Of a stretch of DNA of 64,000 nucleotides, positions 18,942 through 29,202 are shown piece by piece (position 1 is the first letter of the stretch; the number at the start of each line of letters is the position of its first letter). The notes under the pieces were generated by a model. It was not told where the DNA came from and made no database searches. It was given only the letters and a program-made list of their open reading frames with translations. The translations under genes and the position numbers were made by a program. This DNA is from Catenovulum sediminis (GTDB lineage: Bacteria > Pseudomonadota > Gammaproteobacteria > Enterobacterales > Alteromonadaceae), in assembly GCF_040270295.1 (NCBI RefSeq), contig NZ_JBELOE010000093.1; one strand, given 5' to 3'.

Positions 18942-20498
18942 GTGTCTGAAGAACAAATAGAGCTATTAAAAAAGAAACTTGTTGTCTCTTTAAAGGCGCG
19001 CCAACAACTAGAGCGCACTTATGAACAACAATTCACTATGCTAACCAACTTTATCAACCGTCTGTCAAACGTTTGTAAAGGCATAGATATTGAATTAGAT
19101 AACCGCTTAGCAAAACTCAGAGCGCATTTAAATAAAAACACAGATATTGAAAATATCGCCCCACTAATGGGTGATATAGAACACTTATTAAATCAACACA
19201 GTACCCGCTTATCGCTTAATATTAAACAGACTCAAAATTCTTTAATTACGGCTGGAAAACAATTACAAAAAGTCAAAAACTTGCCGTCAGATCTACGCCG
19301 TGAATTGCGAAAATTGATGCAGGATATTAGCGAACCAAAAGGTTCTATTCTGTTATATTTACCCACTTTAAACCGCTTAGTGAGCCTCTACCAACGCTCA
19401 CTATTGCTCAGTAACGGTGGGCAAGACTTATCATCTGAAGAGCAAGCAAACCTTTCAGCACTCCAATCACAAGTCACATCAGAGTTAATTAATATATTGA
19501 GTAATATCGCATTTTCTGGAGAGAATGCAGATAAAATAGATGCGATACGTGAAGTTTTATCAACACATGTCACGGCTGACACAATCGTAAATTGTTGCGT
19601 TGAAGTCATACGGTTAATTATTGAAAGCATTACAGAGGAAAGACAATCGGCACAAAGCTTTTTATTTAGCTTAAATGACGCTTTAAATTCTGTACATACC
19701 GCTGTTGCCACGTCAATCAATGGCAGCCAGGAAATCAACAAATCAAAACAGCAACTGAACGAAAAGCTAAAAAATGATCTGGCAGGGATGTCTGCTGAAC
19801 TCAGTAAAGCAACTTCACTTGATACACTCAAAAAGCAGATTAATGTTCGAATTACCGATATTGTCGATGCATTAAATCAAAAAGAGCAATTAGAAGTTGA
19901 AGAGCATACTTTGCTCGTCGACAGTTTAAGTGAGATGGAAAGCCGCTTAAAAGAGCTAGAAAAAGAAGCAGAAGAATATAAAAAGAAACTGTCAGAGCAA
20001 AGGTTTAAATCTTTGCAGGATGCTTTAACTAAATTACCGAATCGCGCATCGTTAGACGAACGTATGGAATTAGAATACCGCAGATGGATGCGCTATAACC
20101 ATGATTTATGTGTCGCAGTTGCCGACATTGACCATTTTAAAAATATAAACGACACTTTTGGCCATTCTGTAGGTGACAGAGTCTTACAAATCGTTGCAGC
20201 CAATTTAAATAAAGGGCTAAGAGAAACGGATTACATTGCACGTTACGGTGGTGAAGAATTTGTTATGCTCTTTCCAGAGTCAAAGTTAAAAGATATTGAA
20301 AAACGGTTGGATAAACTCAGAATTGCGATTAGCAAAATTCCATTTAAATTCAAAAATGCAGATTTGACTGTAACCATTTCTATGGGCATGACTCAGTTTA
20401 AAGCAATTGACCAGCCTCAAAGTGCTTTCGACCGAGCTGATCAAGCGCTATATGCAGCGAAATCTAATGGCCGAAACAAAGTGATGGTGAAATATTAG
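18942..20498 (+). CDS. Diguanylate cyclase with long coiled-coil N-terminus
   Basis: 518 residues beginning at a GTG codon (AAGG about seven bases upstream). There is no membrane segment. Residues 1-340 are almost all helical with several coiled coils, ending in a Glu/Lys-rich stalk (EMESRLKELEKEAEEYKKKL). The GGDEF domain has GGEEF (436-440) and an RxxD inhibition site (RETD), so both catalysis and feedback control are expected. The N-terminus may oligomerise or bind a partner. It is transcribed alone, 261 bases before ppnN. Confidence 0.9.
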   Translation: MSEEQIELLKKKLVVSLKARQQLERTYEQQFTMLTNFINRLSNVCKGIDIELDNRLAKLRAHLNKNTDIENIAPLMGDIEHLLNQHSTRLSLNIKQTQNSLITAGKQLQKVKNLPSDLRRELRKLMQDISEPKGSILLYLPTLNRLVSLYQRSLLLSNGGQDLSSEEQANLSALQSQVTSELINILSNIAFSGENADKIDAIREVLSTHVTADTIVNCCVEVIRLIIESITEERQSAQSFLFSLNDALNSVHTAVATSINGSQEINKSKQQLNEKLKNDLAGMSAELSKATSLDTLKKQINVRITDIVDALNQKEQLEVEEHTLLVDSLSEMESRLKELEKEAEEYKKKLSEQRFKSLQDALTKLPNRASLDERMELEYRRWMRYNHDLCVAVADIDHFKNINDTFGHSVGDRVLQIVAANLNKGLRETDYIARYGGEEFVMLFPESKLKDIEKRLDKLRIAISKIPFKFKNADLTVTISMGMTQFKAIDQPQSAFDRADQALYAAKSNGRNKVMVKY

Positions 20499-20759
20499 AT
20501 GCGGTTGAAACACTCACTTTTTAGCACAGCAAGAATCCATTGCGGTTAAATAAAGCGCAAAAATCACTTAACTTAACACAGTTTAGCAAAATCCAAATAA
20601 GCGACGATTAAACGCATCTAAGTAAATAAAATTCCTTCACTTTTTCTTAATATCAGCAATAATTAATATAACACTCAAGCAATATGTACTATTGTCTTGT
20701 GGATACAGGAACGAGTGTTGAACAGCAATGGCGCTGTATAATAAAAATAGGAGCAAACT

Positions 20760-22118
20760 ATGATAGTTGAAATTAATCCAACGGGCAGTATGGATTTGTT
20801 ATCCCAACTTGAAGTCGATAAGCTTAAACAATCGTCCACTAGTGACTTATATCGTTTATATAGAAATTGCTCTTTAGCTGTCTTGAATGTGGGCAGTCAT
20901 ACAGATAGCAGTGCTGAAATATATGATCAATTTCAAGATTTTGACATTGATGTTATTCGCCGTGAGCGAGGCGTCAAAATACGTTTGATCAACCCGCCTA
21001 GCCACGCCTTTGTCGATGGCGAGCTCATCAAAGGGATTCAGGAATTACTATTTGCCGTTTTACGTGACATTTTATATACCGGTGTGCGATTAAGAGAACT
21101 GAGCAAAATAGATTTGCAAGATCCCGGTCACGTTACGCACTACGTGTTTGATATATTACGTAACGCGGGTGCGCTGCAAACGCAAAAAGATCCTAATATG
21201 GTGGTGTGTTGGGGTGGCCACTCGATTCGCGAGCATGAATACCAATATACAAAAGATGTTGGTTACCAAATGGGGCTACGCGGTTTAAATATTTGTACCG
21301 GCTGTGGACCTGGCGCAATGAAAGGTCCAATGAAAGGTGCCACGATAGGACATTTAAAACAGCGGACTGTAAATAGTCGCTACCTAGGTTTAACAGAGCC
21401 ATCTATTATTGCGGCTGAACCCCCCAACCCGATTGTCAATGAACTGGTCATCTTGCCGGATATTGAAAAACGCTTGGAAGCATTTTTACGCGTTGCTCAT
21501 GGTATCGTTATTTTCCCAGGGGGCGCTGGTACAGCAGAAGAGCTTTTATATCTGCTCGGTATTATGTTACACCCAGATAATAAAACTCAATGCTTACCCA
21601 TTGTATTAACTGGCCCGAGAGAAAGTGCAAACTACTTCGTAGAAATGGACAAATTTATTCGCGCTACCCTAGGTGACGAAGCGGCTAACATGTACACCAT
21701 TATCGTCGACGATCCGGCTAGAGTCGCGCAACATATGAAAGGTTTTATGAGCGAAGTTCGAAATAACCGAAAGTCCTCTGGAGACGCGTATCATTTTAAC
21801 TGGTCTTTAAAAATAGCCCCAGAGTTTCAAAAACCCTTTGAGCCGAACCATAGTAATATCGCGACACTGGATTTACATTTAGAGCAGGATAAAGCTTCAT
21901 TAGCCGCTAATCTTAGACGCACGTTTTCTGCTATTGTCGCGGGTAATGTAAAAGAGGAAGGTATCCAGGAAATCGCAAAGCATGGTCCTTTTATGATAGA
22001 TGGCGACAAGAAGCTGATGGAAATGATAGACAAGCTACTGCAAGCCTTTGTTGAACAGGGTAGAATGAAGCTACCTGGGACTGTTTATCAGCCCTGTTAT
22101 AAAATCATTCAAACATAA
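20760..22118 (+). CDS. ppnN: Pyrimidine/purine nucleotide 5'-monophosphate nucleosidase
   Basis: 452 residues. The central LOG-type Rossmann domain carries FPGGAGTAEELLYL, the catalytic Glu motif of nucleotide nucleosidases, and an upstream CTGCGPGAMKGPMKGA loop. PpnN hydrolyses nucleoside monophosphates to base and ribose 5-phosphate and in E. coli is stimulated by (p)ppGpp. Flanking N- and C-terminal extensions match the PpnN length rather than short LOG proteins. AGGAG lies a few bases before the ATG, and a TATAAT-like box lies at about 20737. Confidence 0.95.
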   Translation: MIVEINPTGSMDLLSQLEVDKLKQSSTSDLYRLYRNCSLAVLNVGSHTDSSAEIYDQFQDFDIDVIRRERGVKIRLINPPSHAFVDGELIKGIQELLFAVLRDILYTGVRLRELSKIDLQDPGHVTHYVFDILRNAGALQTQKDPNMVVCWGGHSIREHEYQYTKDVGYQMGLRGLNICTGCGPGAMKGPMKGATIGHLKQRTVNSRYLGLTEPSIIAAEPPNPIVNELVILPDIEKRLEAFLRVAHGIVIFPGGAGTAEELLYLLGIMLHPDNKTQCLPIVLTGPRESANYFVEMDKFIRATLGDEAANMYTIIVDDPARVAQHMKGFMSEVRNNRKSSGDAYHFNWSLKIAPEFQKPFEPNHSNIATLDLHLEQDKASLAANLRRTFSAIVAGNVKEEGIQEIAKHGPFMIDGDKKLMEMIDKLLQAFVEQGRMKLPGTVYQPCYKIIQT

Positions 22119-22137
22119 AATTTAGGCTAATTTAACA

Positions 22138-22836
22138 ATGAAAACCGTCTTTATTACAGGTGCAAACCGTGGATTAGGTTTGGAGTTTACCCGACAGTAT
22201 GCGCAAGCAGGGTATCAGGTAATCGCCACAACCAGAGCACCTTTACAAGCTGAAGCATTACAAAAACTTGCACAGGCACACAACAACATCCAAATCATGT
22301 CGTTAGACATTACTGACGAGAAACAACTCGCCGGTGTGAAATCGATGTTGCAACAGCAAGCGATCGATATACTAATCGCTAATGCGGGCTATTATGGACC
22401 CAAAGATGAACGTAATGCGTTTGGGCAAATTGACTCTGAAGAATGGTTAAAAACTTTTCAGATCAATACCATAGCTCCCTTAAAATTAGTAGAAACTTTG
22501 TACCCGAATTTACAAGCAGGCGCAGAAAAAAAGATCGCAATACTAAGCAGCAAAATGGGTAGCATTGATGACAACAGTTCAGGTGGCAGTTACATCTACC
22601 GCTCGAGCAAAACAGCGTTAAATGCTGTCATTAAAAGTTTATCGGTCGACCTAAAAGGGGATGGCATTAAAGTCGTTTCCCTGCATCCAGGTTGGGTAAA
22701 AACAGACATGGGCGGCCCTAACGCGCTAATTGATAGCGAGACATCTGTTAAAGGCATGATGGGCGTAATAAAAGGCTTAACGGGCAAAAAATCAGGTACA
22801 TTTATAGCTTACGACGGTAAACAAATCGCTTGGTAA
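22138..22836 (+). CDS. Short-chain dehydrogenase/reductase
   Basis: 232 residues, classical SDR. Cofactor loop TGANRGLG (7-14), NAG motif, and catalytic Ser/Tyr/Lys in SYIYRSSKTAL. The lack of an acidic residue after the second strand (VIATTRAP, with Arg) favours NADP(H). It is 19 bases after ppnN and probably co-transcribed; the substrate is unknown. Confidence 0.9.
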   Translation: MKTVFITGANRGLGLEFTRQYAQAGYQVIATTRAPLQAEALQKLAQAHNNIQIMSLDITDEKQLAGVKSMLQQQAIDILIANAGYYGPKDERNAFGQIDSEEWLKTFQINTIAPLKLVETLYPNLQAGAEKKIAILSSKMGSIDDNSSGGSYIYRSSKTALNAVIKSLSVDLKGDGIKVVSLHPGWVKTDMGGPNALIDSETSVKGMMGVIKGLTGKKSGTFIAYDGKQIAW

Positions 22837-24518
22837 ATCAACACTCTGGTACTGCATATAAAGCGATTTTAAAGCTTTGTATGCAGCATCAAAAATTACA
22901 GCAATCTATCCACAGTAGTCGCCTTATCGAATCAGACATTGCCAAACAAGGCTACAAGTTAAGCCGGCTTTGGTTAAAATTAGATGGGCAAGGTTTACTA
23001 TCTCTTCGCTTTTTATTTTTTTTCCCACTCCAACTGCCACTCGTTAGCCAACGCTACTTACAAACTTGCGTGCTAATTCTAACGTTTAAAAGAATTTTAA
23101 ATCTACATGACAACCTAGTGCACAAACTGCTGACAACTGCCTGTTTTCGGGATTTAAGCTTGCCGCCAAAAAATACCAACAAAAGTGCACAAAGCTATTT
23201 AGCTGAGATCCACAAAAGTGCAGTATTAAGCGCCCTACAATCTAAAAAAATTGGTTTATCTGGTTTGAGTCAGTTAATTAAACAGCAATATGCAAAAACA
23301 TCGGTTCGCCAGTTGTTGAGCGACCGCCTGTTCAATTTTGCCTGCCGTATAGTGAATCATCGGAGCATTAACTCAGCACTAAACTGGCAACAATTGCTCA
23401 GCAAACTGTGTCGTCAAGACGCGCTATTTATTGACAGTCAGTTAACCGACTTATTATTGCAACACTGGGGCGATATGCCTGAAGGTATAACAGTCTTAAA
23501 TAACAATACTCAAACCATAGGCTATCTATTGGCAGTAAAGGATAAATCAGCCGATATTTATCAGTTAAATGGACACATACAAGAATATCCGCTGGCTGCC
23601 CTAGAAGTTGTGCAAGCTAAGCATAAAGTTCCTCAAAAACAGTACATTGATTGCCTCAACAATGAAAAGTTTTTGGCAGCACTCGACAAAACTGTCAATC
23701 CATCTAAGCACGGCTGTAAATTCATCTTAACTAAAGCGGAGTTAACTGAGTACCTAGCGATATTTAACAACACAAACCAAGATCCAATCGATCAGTTAAA
23801 TAAACAATTCAACAAAAACACTTTATTAATGGAAGCATTAAAAGCGTATGCAGCGGAACTAAGTAAATCACAAAGCAGCTTTTCAAATTTGCGTAACGCC
23901 ATTATGATGCTTGGATTAAACAGAATTCGATATTGGTTAGCCCGAGTTCATTTAGAAAACAATTATTGGCATGCGTATTACGATCATAAACCACTGCACG
24001 AGCAATATTTAAAAACAGCTCAGTACGTTGCATCTGAACTGGCCAAAAAAACAGATTTCATTTATCCAGAACAAGCAAAATTGTTGATCAGTGTAACTTT
24101 AATTCAATATCTGAGTGCACCGCAAATCAAAAGATTCGCTGAGCCGCCTATCTATTATAGCTGTACACCGGATAGTGTGTTTGGCTATAGCAAACAGTTA
24201 CCAAACGAATTTATACAAGCGATCACTGAAACTTGGCAGCAACCGGCCTGGATGTCCAAATCCTTGCTTCAACTGGGTGAAAAACCAAATAACGTATTGG
24301 TTAGCAAACAGCAGCAAAGTACTCTGAGTGTTATTTATCTTGCATTAGCCAGCGTCGGCATGACGTACACAGCTCAAGCAAAACAACAGACAGCGCCTGA
24401 AATTTTTAAACAAAGTCTTGCCTGCTTAAAGCTCACATCTAATGACTTATACAAGATACAACAAGACAATATTGTTGATAACACTTGCTTTAACCCCCTA
24501 CCTCGCCTGATACACTAA
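22830..24518 (+). CDS. HDOD-like domain protein, divergent
   Basis: Up to 562 residues. The frame opens at a TTG (22830) overlapping the SDR stop; the first ATG is 22881, and neither has a clear ribosome site. Residues about 335-380 (KNTLLMEALKAYAAELSKSQSSFSNLRNAIMMLGLNRIRYWL, cited in parts) resemble the HDOD pattern of 'LL..AN......V.SL..AI..LG...LR.W'. No HD residues are recognisable, as usual in HDOD. The N-terminal 300 residues are helical and Cys/His-poor with no recognised domain. HDOD proteins are signalling adaptors; the link here is a by-eye call. Confidence 0.55.
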   Translation: MVNQHSGTAYKAILKLCMQHQKLQQSIHSSRLIESDIAKQGYKLSRLWLKLDGQGLLSLRFLFFFPLQLPLVSQRYLQTCVLILTFKRILNLHDNLVHKLLTTACFRDLSLPPKNTNKSAQSYLAEIHKSAVLSALQSKKIGLSGLSQLIKQQYAKTSVRQLLSDRLFNFACRIVNHRSINSALNWQQLLSKLCRQDALFIDSQLTDLLLQHWGDMPEGITVLNNNTQTIGYLLAVKDKSADIYQLNGHIQEYPLAALEVVQAKHKVPQKQYIDCLNNEKFLAALDKTVNPSKHGCKFILTKAELTEYLAIFNNTNQDPIDQLNKQFNKNTLLMEALKAYAAELSKSQSSFSNLRNAIMMLGLNRIRYWLARVHLENNYWHAYYDHKPLHEQYLKTAQYVASELAKKTDFIYPEQAKLLISVTLIQYLSAPQIKRFAEPPIYYSCTPDSVFGYSKQLPNEFIQAITETWQQPAWMSKSLLQLGEKPNNVLVSKQQQSTLSVIYLALASVGMTYTAQAKQQTAPEIFKQSLACLKLTSNDLYKIQQDNIVDNTCFNPLPRLIH

Positions 24519-24629
24519 CAACCCCCTAGGCTTATATTGCAACACGCTAGCAATCACCGCTACGAAATGGTATAAAACGGCCAACAAATATGCACTTTAC
24601 AATTCTGTTTAGCATATAAGAGGTTACTT

Positions 24630-25637
24630 ATGCCCACACAGCACATAACGGTCATACCTGGAGATGGTATTGGCCCGAGTATTATTGAGTCAGCTGTCCA
24701 AATCCTGCAAAAATTAGATTGTGGATTTGAGTTCCATTATGCAGACGCAGGCTTAACGGCACTGGAAAAAACCGGTGAATTACTGCCGCAAAGAACAATT
24801 GATTTAATTGAAAAAAATAAAGTGACACTAAAAGGCCCACTGACGACCCCTGTCGGTGAAGGGTTTACCTCAATTAATGTTACTTTGCGCAAAAAGTTTG
24901 GATTGTACGCCAATTTACGCCCTGTTTTATCATTTAAAGGGACCCGCTCTCGATATGAAAACATCGATATTGTTACGATCCGGGAAAATACTCAAGGTAT
25001 GTACTCTGGCTTAGGTCAACAAGTATCTGAAGATGGCAAAACGGCAGAGGCGACCAGCCAAATTACCCGCGAAGGCGCAGAAGCAATCGTCACCTTTGCT
25101 TACGAACTGGCCAAAAAAGAAGGTCGAAAAAAAGTAACTGCAGTACACAAAGCCAATATTTTAAAATCGACATCGGGTTTATTTTTAAAAGTAGCTCGAG
25201 AAGTAGGTGCCCGTTACCCAGAAATCGAGTCGACTGACATGATAGTTGATAACACCTGCATGCAGCTTGTTATGAATCCAGATCAATTTGATGTCATTGT
25301 CACAACCAATCTTTTTGGCGATATTATATCGGATTTATGTGCCGGTTTAGTGGGCGGTTTAGGCATGGCACCTGGCGCGAACATAGGTAAAGATTGTGCG
25401 ATTTTTGAAGCGGTGCATGGCAGCGCCCCCGATATCGCGGGCAAAAACCTAGCCAACCCAACTTCCGTCATACTGGCGTCAGTACAAATGTTAGAACATC
25501 TTGAAATGAAAGATAAAGCAGACCGATTACGCAACGCGGTCAAAGATGTGATAGAAAGCGGTGACCGTACAACCCGCGATTTGGGTGGTTCTGCAGGTAC
25601 CATTGAATTCACTCAAGCTGTTTTAGAACGTTTATAA
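24630..25637 (+). CDS. NAD+-dependent isocitrate dehydrogenase
   Basis: 335 residues, homo-oligomeric NAD-IDH type within the beta-decarboxylating dehydrogenases. Substrate loop TPVGEGFTSINVTLRKKFGLYANLRP (read in parts) contains the conserved Ser and Arg residues; the Mg-binding Asp lie in TTNLFGDIISDLCAG. The cofactor loop reads HGSAPDIAGKNLANP: Asp-Ile where NADP enzymes have Lys-Tyr, indicating NAD+. It converts isocitrate to 2-oxoglutarate in the TCA cycle. It faces ppc across a shared terminator. Confidence 0.93.
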   Translation: MPTQHITVIPGDGIGPSIIESAVQILQKLDCGFEFHYADAGLTALEKTGELLPQRTIDLIEKNKVTLKGPLTTPVGEGFTSINVTLRKKFGLYANLRPVLSFKGTRSRYENIDIVTIRENTQGMYSGLGQQVSEDGKTAEATSQITREGAEAIVTFAYELAKKEGRKKVTAVHKANILKSTSGLFLKVAREVGARYPEIESTDMIVDNTCMQLVMNPDQFDVIVTTNLFGDIISDLCAGLVGGLGMAPGANIGKDCAIFEAVHGSAPDIAGKNLANPTSVILASVQMLEHLEMKDKADRLRNAVKDVIESGDRTTRDLGGSAGTIEFTQAVLERL

Positions 25638-25666
25638 CAAGCCAATCACAATCCAATCGACAAAAC

Positions 25667-25697
25667 AAAAAAGCCAGTGTCATACACTGGCTTTTTT
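25667..25697. terminator. Bidirectional rho-independent terminator
   Basis: Perfect 14-base arms (AAAAAAGCCAGTGT / ACACTGGCTTTTTT) around a CAT loop, with A- and T-tracts on both sides. It lies between the convergent isocitrate dehydrogenase and ppc genes and should serve both. Confidence 0.93.
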
Positions 25698-25720
25698 CGA
25701 ATAACTTTAGTCATTTATCC

Positions 25721-28348
25721 TTAACCTGTATTGCGAAGACCTGTCGCAACACCAGCAATACTGACCATTAACGCACGTTCTAAGTTATGATTCAGAGTTT
25801 CATCGCCTGCTTCTCGAGCGCGTTTTAGCAGCTCAACTTGCATCAGGTGCAATGGCTCTAAATAATTAGCCCGTATTTGCATGGATTCCTTGCCGCTTGG
25901 ATCTTTTTCCATGACTTCTTTTTGTTCCAAAATTTGCAATAACAAAGCTTGGCTTTCCATCAACTCATCACGTAAATTCTGACCAAAGTATTTTAATTCT
26001 TTAGGAACTAAAACCTCGTCATAAATAGCGGCCATTTGTGGGTTGGCTTTCATGAAGACCATTTCCAACATAGATAAACGAGACGCAAAGAAAGGCCATT
26101 CTTTCATCATTTCCTTGATGGTAGGCTCATTACCGTTTTCCAACGAAACTTTAAATGCTTTCATCACGCCCAACCAAGCGGGTAACACCAAGCGATTTTG
26201 AGCCCAAGCAAAAATCCACGGTATAGCACGTAAACTTTCCACACCACCGTTTGGTTTTCGTTTTGAAGGGCGACTACCCAGTGGTAATTTCGACAGCTCC
26301 AACTCAGGCGTTGCACTGCGGAAATAGGCAACAAAGTTTTCATCATGACGAACAACAGCACGGTAATTATCACGCGCATCATTAGCCATTTCAGTCATCA
26401 CATCACGCCACTGATCTTTCGGCGCCGGGGGTGGCAACATTAACGCTTCAAGTATTGCACTGGCATATAAACCAAAACTGCGTTGTGCTAGTGGTTCAGT
26501 ACCAAACTTATACCGAATTGTTTCGCCCTGCTCTGTTACACGCAAACCACCTAAACAAGATCCCGGTGGTTGAGATAAGATAGCACCGTGAGCCGGTAAA
26601 CCACCCCGCCCAATAGTACCACCACGACCATGGAATAAAGTGAGCTCTACTTGGTGTTTTTGTGCGAGTTCAACCAAAGCTTCCTGCGCCTGATATTGCG
26701 CCCAACCCGCAGCCAAGGCACCTGCATCTTTCGCTGAATCAGAATAACCAATCATCACATATTGATGATTTTTGATAAATCCTCTGTACCACTCGATATC
26801 CAGCAAGCGCGACATACTATCAAATGCATTATTTAAATCGTCTAAAGTTTCAAACAAAGGTGCCACTGGCATAGGCCACTTGATACCACTTTCTTGCAGT
26901 AATAAATGCACTTCCAATACATCAGACGGTGCACGTGCCATCGAAATAATATAAATACCTAAAGCTTGCTCGCTTTGTTTAGCAACAACTTTACAAGTAT
27001 CCAAGACTTCCTGAACTTCTGCAGACGGTTCCCATACGCGTGGGATCAGCGGTCTTTTAGACGCCAGCTCTCTTAACAAAAATGCTTGCTTGTCTTGCTC
27101 TGACCAGTTTGAATAATCACCTAAGCCTAAATAACGCGTAATTTCGCTAAAAACTTGATCATGGCGATCTGAATCCTGACGGATATCCAACTTCAATAAA
27201 TTGACACCGAAACAATGTGCGCGGCGAACTGAGTCTAGCAACTGACCATTTGCAATCCCGCGCATACCGCAGTTTACAAGTGATTGGTAACATAACTCCA
27301 ACGGCTCTATCAACTCTTCTTGCTTTTGTATCCAGCTGTTTTCTTTATAGCTGTCGCCTTCGAGATAAGCTTCAATGCCCTCTACTGTCGCTTGTAACTT
27401 AGATTTTAGCTGACCAAGAATAGCACGATACGGCTCTCTCTCATCCGCACCCACTTTTTCGCGTAACTGCTCATCACACTGCGCCATAGACAATTCAACA
27501 TACAATGTTGAGATATCGTCTAAAAATAAAACAGCGGCTCTTTTGCGAGCGAGTAATAGTACTTCTTCGGTCACTTTTGATGTAACGAATGGGTTGCCAT
27601 CGCGATCCCCACCCATCCATGAACCAAATCGAATTGGCGTTGAATTTAACGGCAACTCAATATCAAATTCATTTTTTAGTTGATCATTTAATTTGCGTAT
27701 GAAATCAGGAACAGCTTGCCACAGCGAATTTTCAATAACGGAGAAACCCCATTGCGCTTCATCAACAGGTGTCGGGCGAGCCGCACGAATTTCATCTGTG
27801 TGCCATGCTTGACTGATCAATTCAGCTATTCTGCGCTCTACTTGTGCACGATTTGCATCCGATAAAGATTCATTATGCAACTCAGACAAACATTCAGCTA
27901 AACGTGAATATTTATAGATAAGTGTACGGCGTGTCACTTCTGTGGGGTGAGCAGTTAACACAAGTTCAATGGACAACTTTTCAATTGCCTCTTCCAGCGA
28001 CATTTCGCAGTGCTCGACTGATTTAATTTTACTCAAGAAATCAGCAACAGGATCCTGCTCGTTTAAATTGGCAACTGTATGCTCTTGCTCTGCCAAATTC
28101 GCCAAGTTTAAAAATTGAGAAAATGCTCTTCCGACTGTCAGCAATGACTGATCTGACATTTCAGAAAATAATTTTTGTAAAGATTCTGTAGCTTGCTTTT
28201 CGCCAGAGTAAGATTTGCGGCCTTGTTTACGGACGGTCTCTATTTTCTCCAACCACTCATCACCTAAATGCTGTTGAATAATTTGACCTAACTCAGTACC
28301 TAAATAGCGTACAGTTTCCAACAACGAATCATCAATGCCTTTTTGCAT
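25721..28348 (-). CDS. ppc: Phosphoenolpyruvate carboxylase
   Basis: 875 residues, standard bacterial length. It carboxylates PEP to oxaloacetate. Catalytic His in VLTAHPTEVTRRT, the GWMGGDRDGNPFVT active-site segment, the glycine loop FHGRGGTIGRGG, EQGETIRYKFG and the terminal RNTG are all intact. It follows the REP-like array and may be read from a promoter within 28349-28624, where I see no specific box. Confidence 0.98.
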   Translation of the reverse strand: MQKGIDDSLLETVRYLGTELGQIIQQHLGDEWLEKIETVRKQGRKSYSGEKQATESLQKLFSEMSDQSLLTVGRAFSQFLNLANLAEQEHTVANLNEQDPVADFLSKIKSVEHCEMSLEEAIEKLSIELVLTAHPTEVTRRTLIYKYSRLAECLSELHNESLSDANRAQVERRIAELISQAWHTDEIRAARPTPVDEAQWGFSVIENSLWQAVPDFIRKLNDQLKNEFDIELPLNSTPIRFGSWMGGDRDGNPFVTSKVTEEVLLLARKRAAVLFLDDISTLYVELSMAQCDEQLREKVGADEREPYRAILGQLKSKLQATVEGIEAYLEGDSYKENSWIQKQEELIEPLELCYQSLVNCGMRGIANGQLLDSVRRAHCFGVNLLKLDIRQDSDRHDQVFSEITRYLGLGDYSNWSEQDKQAFLLRELASKRPLIPRVWEPSAEVQEVLDTCKVVAKQSEQALGIYIISMARAPSDVLEVHLLLQESGIKWPMPVAPLFETLDDLNNAFDSMSRLLDIEWYRGFIKNHQYVMIGYSDSAKDAGALAAGWAQYQAQEALVELAQKHQVELTLFHGRGGTIGRGGLPAHGAILSQPPGSCLGGLRVTEQGETIRYKFGTEPLAQRSFGLYASAILEALMLPPPAPKDQWRDVMTEMANDARDNYRAVVRHDENFVAYFRSATPELELSKLPLGSRPSKRKPNGGVESLRAIPWIFAWAQNRLVLPAWLGVMKAFKVSLENGNEPTIKEMMKEWPFFASRLSMLEMVFMKANPQMAAIYDEVLVPKELKYFGQNLRDELMESQALLLQILEQKEVMEKDPSGKESMQIRANYLEPLHLMQVELLKRAREAGDETLNHNLERALMVSIAGVATGLRNTG

Positions 28349-28624
28349 ATAGAACCTCTTGTTTAATTTCCGTCTTAAATACTGGATTCAGTGTTTAAGA
28401 GTTTAACGCTCATTTTCACAAGATACCACAAAACCGTACTGTGAAAATGAATTTGCTATAACCTACCACATTGGTATGACCAAATCACCATACTCAAAAT
28501 AAGGTTTAATCCATCGAATAAAAAAGCACCGTATTGGTGTTGAAAGTTTTGCAAAAGATTGTATTGAAGGTTAAGCCAAAGATAATGCAGAAAAATGAAA
28601 TGAGATTCGAGCTTCGAGCTGCAA

Positions 28625-29186
28625 TGTAGGTCGCGGCTTTAGCCCGACAAAGCATAAGCCACTGATTTTGAACGATGAAATGTCGCCCTAGAGAAACAAA
28701 AATACCCTCGAAACCTAAAACCCGTCGCCCTAAAGGGTCGACCTACACGGCTCGAAGCATAAAACTAAAACCCGTCGCCCTAAAGGGTCGACCTACACGA
28801 CTCGAAGCTTGAAACTAAAATGTAGGTCGCGGCTTTAGCCCGACAAAGCATAAACCACAGGTTTTGAACGAGCAAATGATGCCCGAAGGAAACAAAAGTG
28901 CTCTTGAAACGCAAACCCGTCGACCTACACGGCTCGAAGCTTAAAACTAAAATGTAGGTCGCGGCTTCAGCCCGACAAAGCATAAGCCACTGATTTTGAA
29001 CGATGAAATGACGCCCGAAAGAAACAAAAGTGCTCTTGAAACGCAAACCCGTCGCCCTAAAAGGCCGACCTACACGACTCGCAGCATAAAACTAAAACCC
29101 GTCGCCCTAAAGGGTCGACCTACACGACTCGAAGCTTAAAACCTAAAACCCGTCGCCCTAAAGGGCCGACCTACACGGCTCGAAGC
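28625..29186. repeat. Array of REP-like hairpin repeats between aroA and ppc
   Basis: Nine hairpin units of two related kinds. Three 'forward' units (starting 28625, 28821 and 28953) begin TGTAGGTCGCGGC and are followed by a shared downstream sequence. Six 'reverse' units (28721, 28771, 28916, 29048, 29098, 29149) end in CGACCTACACG and CTCGAAGC; the one at 28916 has lost its stem middle. Both fold as GTCG, bulged base, three-base stem, TTTA loop, three-base stem, CGAC. The 276 bases from 28349 to 28624 between ppc and the array show no gene. No RAYT transposase is in the window. Confidence 0.85.
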
Positions 29187-29202
29187 TCAAAGCTCAAAGC
29201 GA

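Noticed and set aside
28780..29046. An 88-residue minus-strand frame with internal repeats
   Set aside because: It is a reading through the REP-like array; the protein repeats simply mirror the DNA repeats.
28625..29186. A CRISPR-like look of regularly repeated sequence
   Set aside because: Units are of two orientations, spacing is irregular, intervening sequence is itself repeated, and there are no cas genes.
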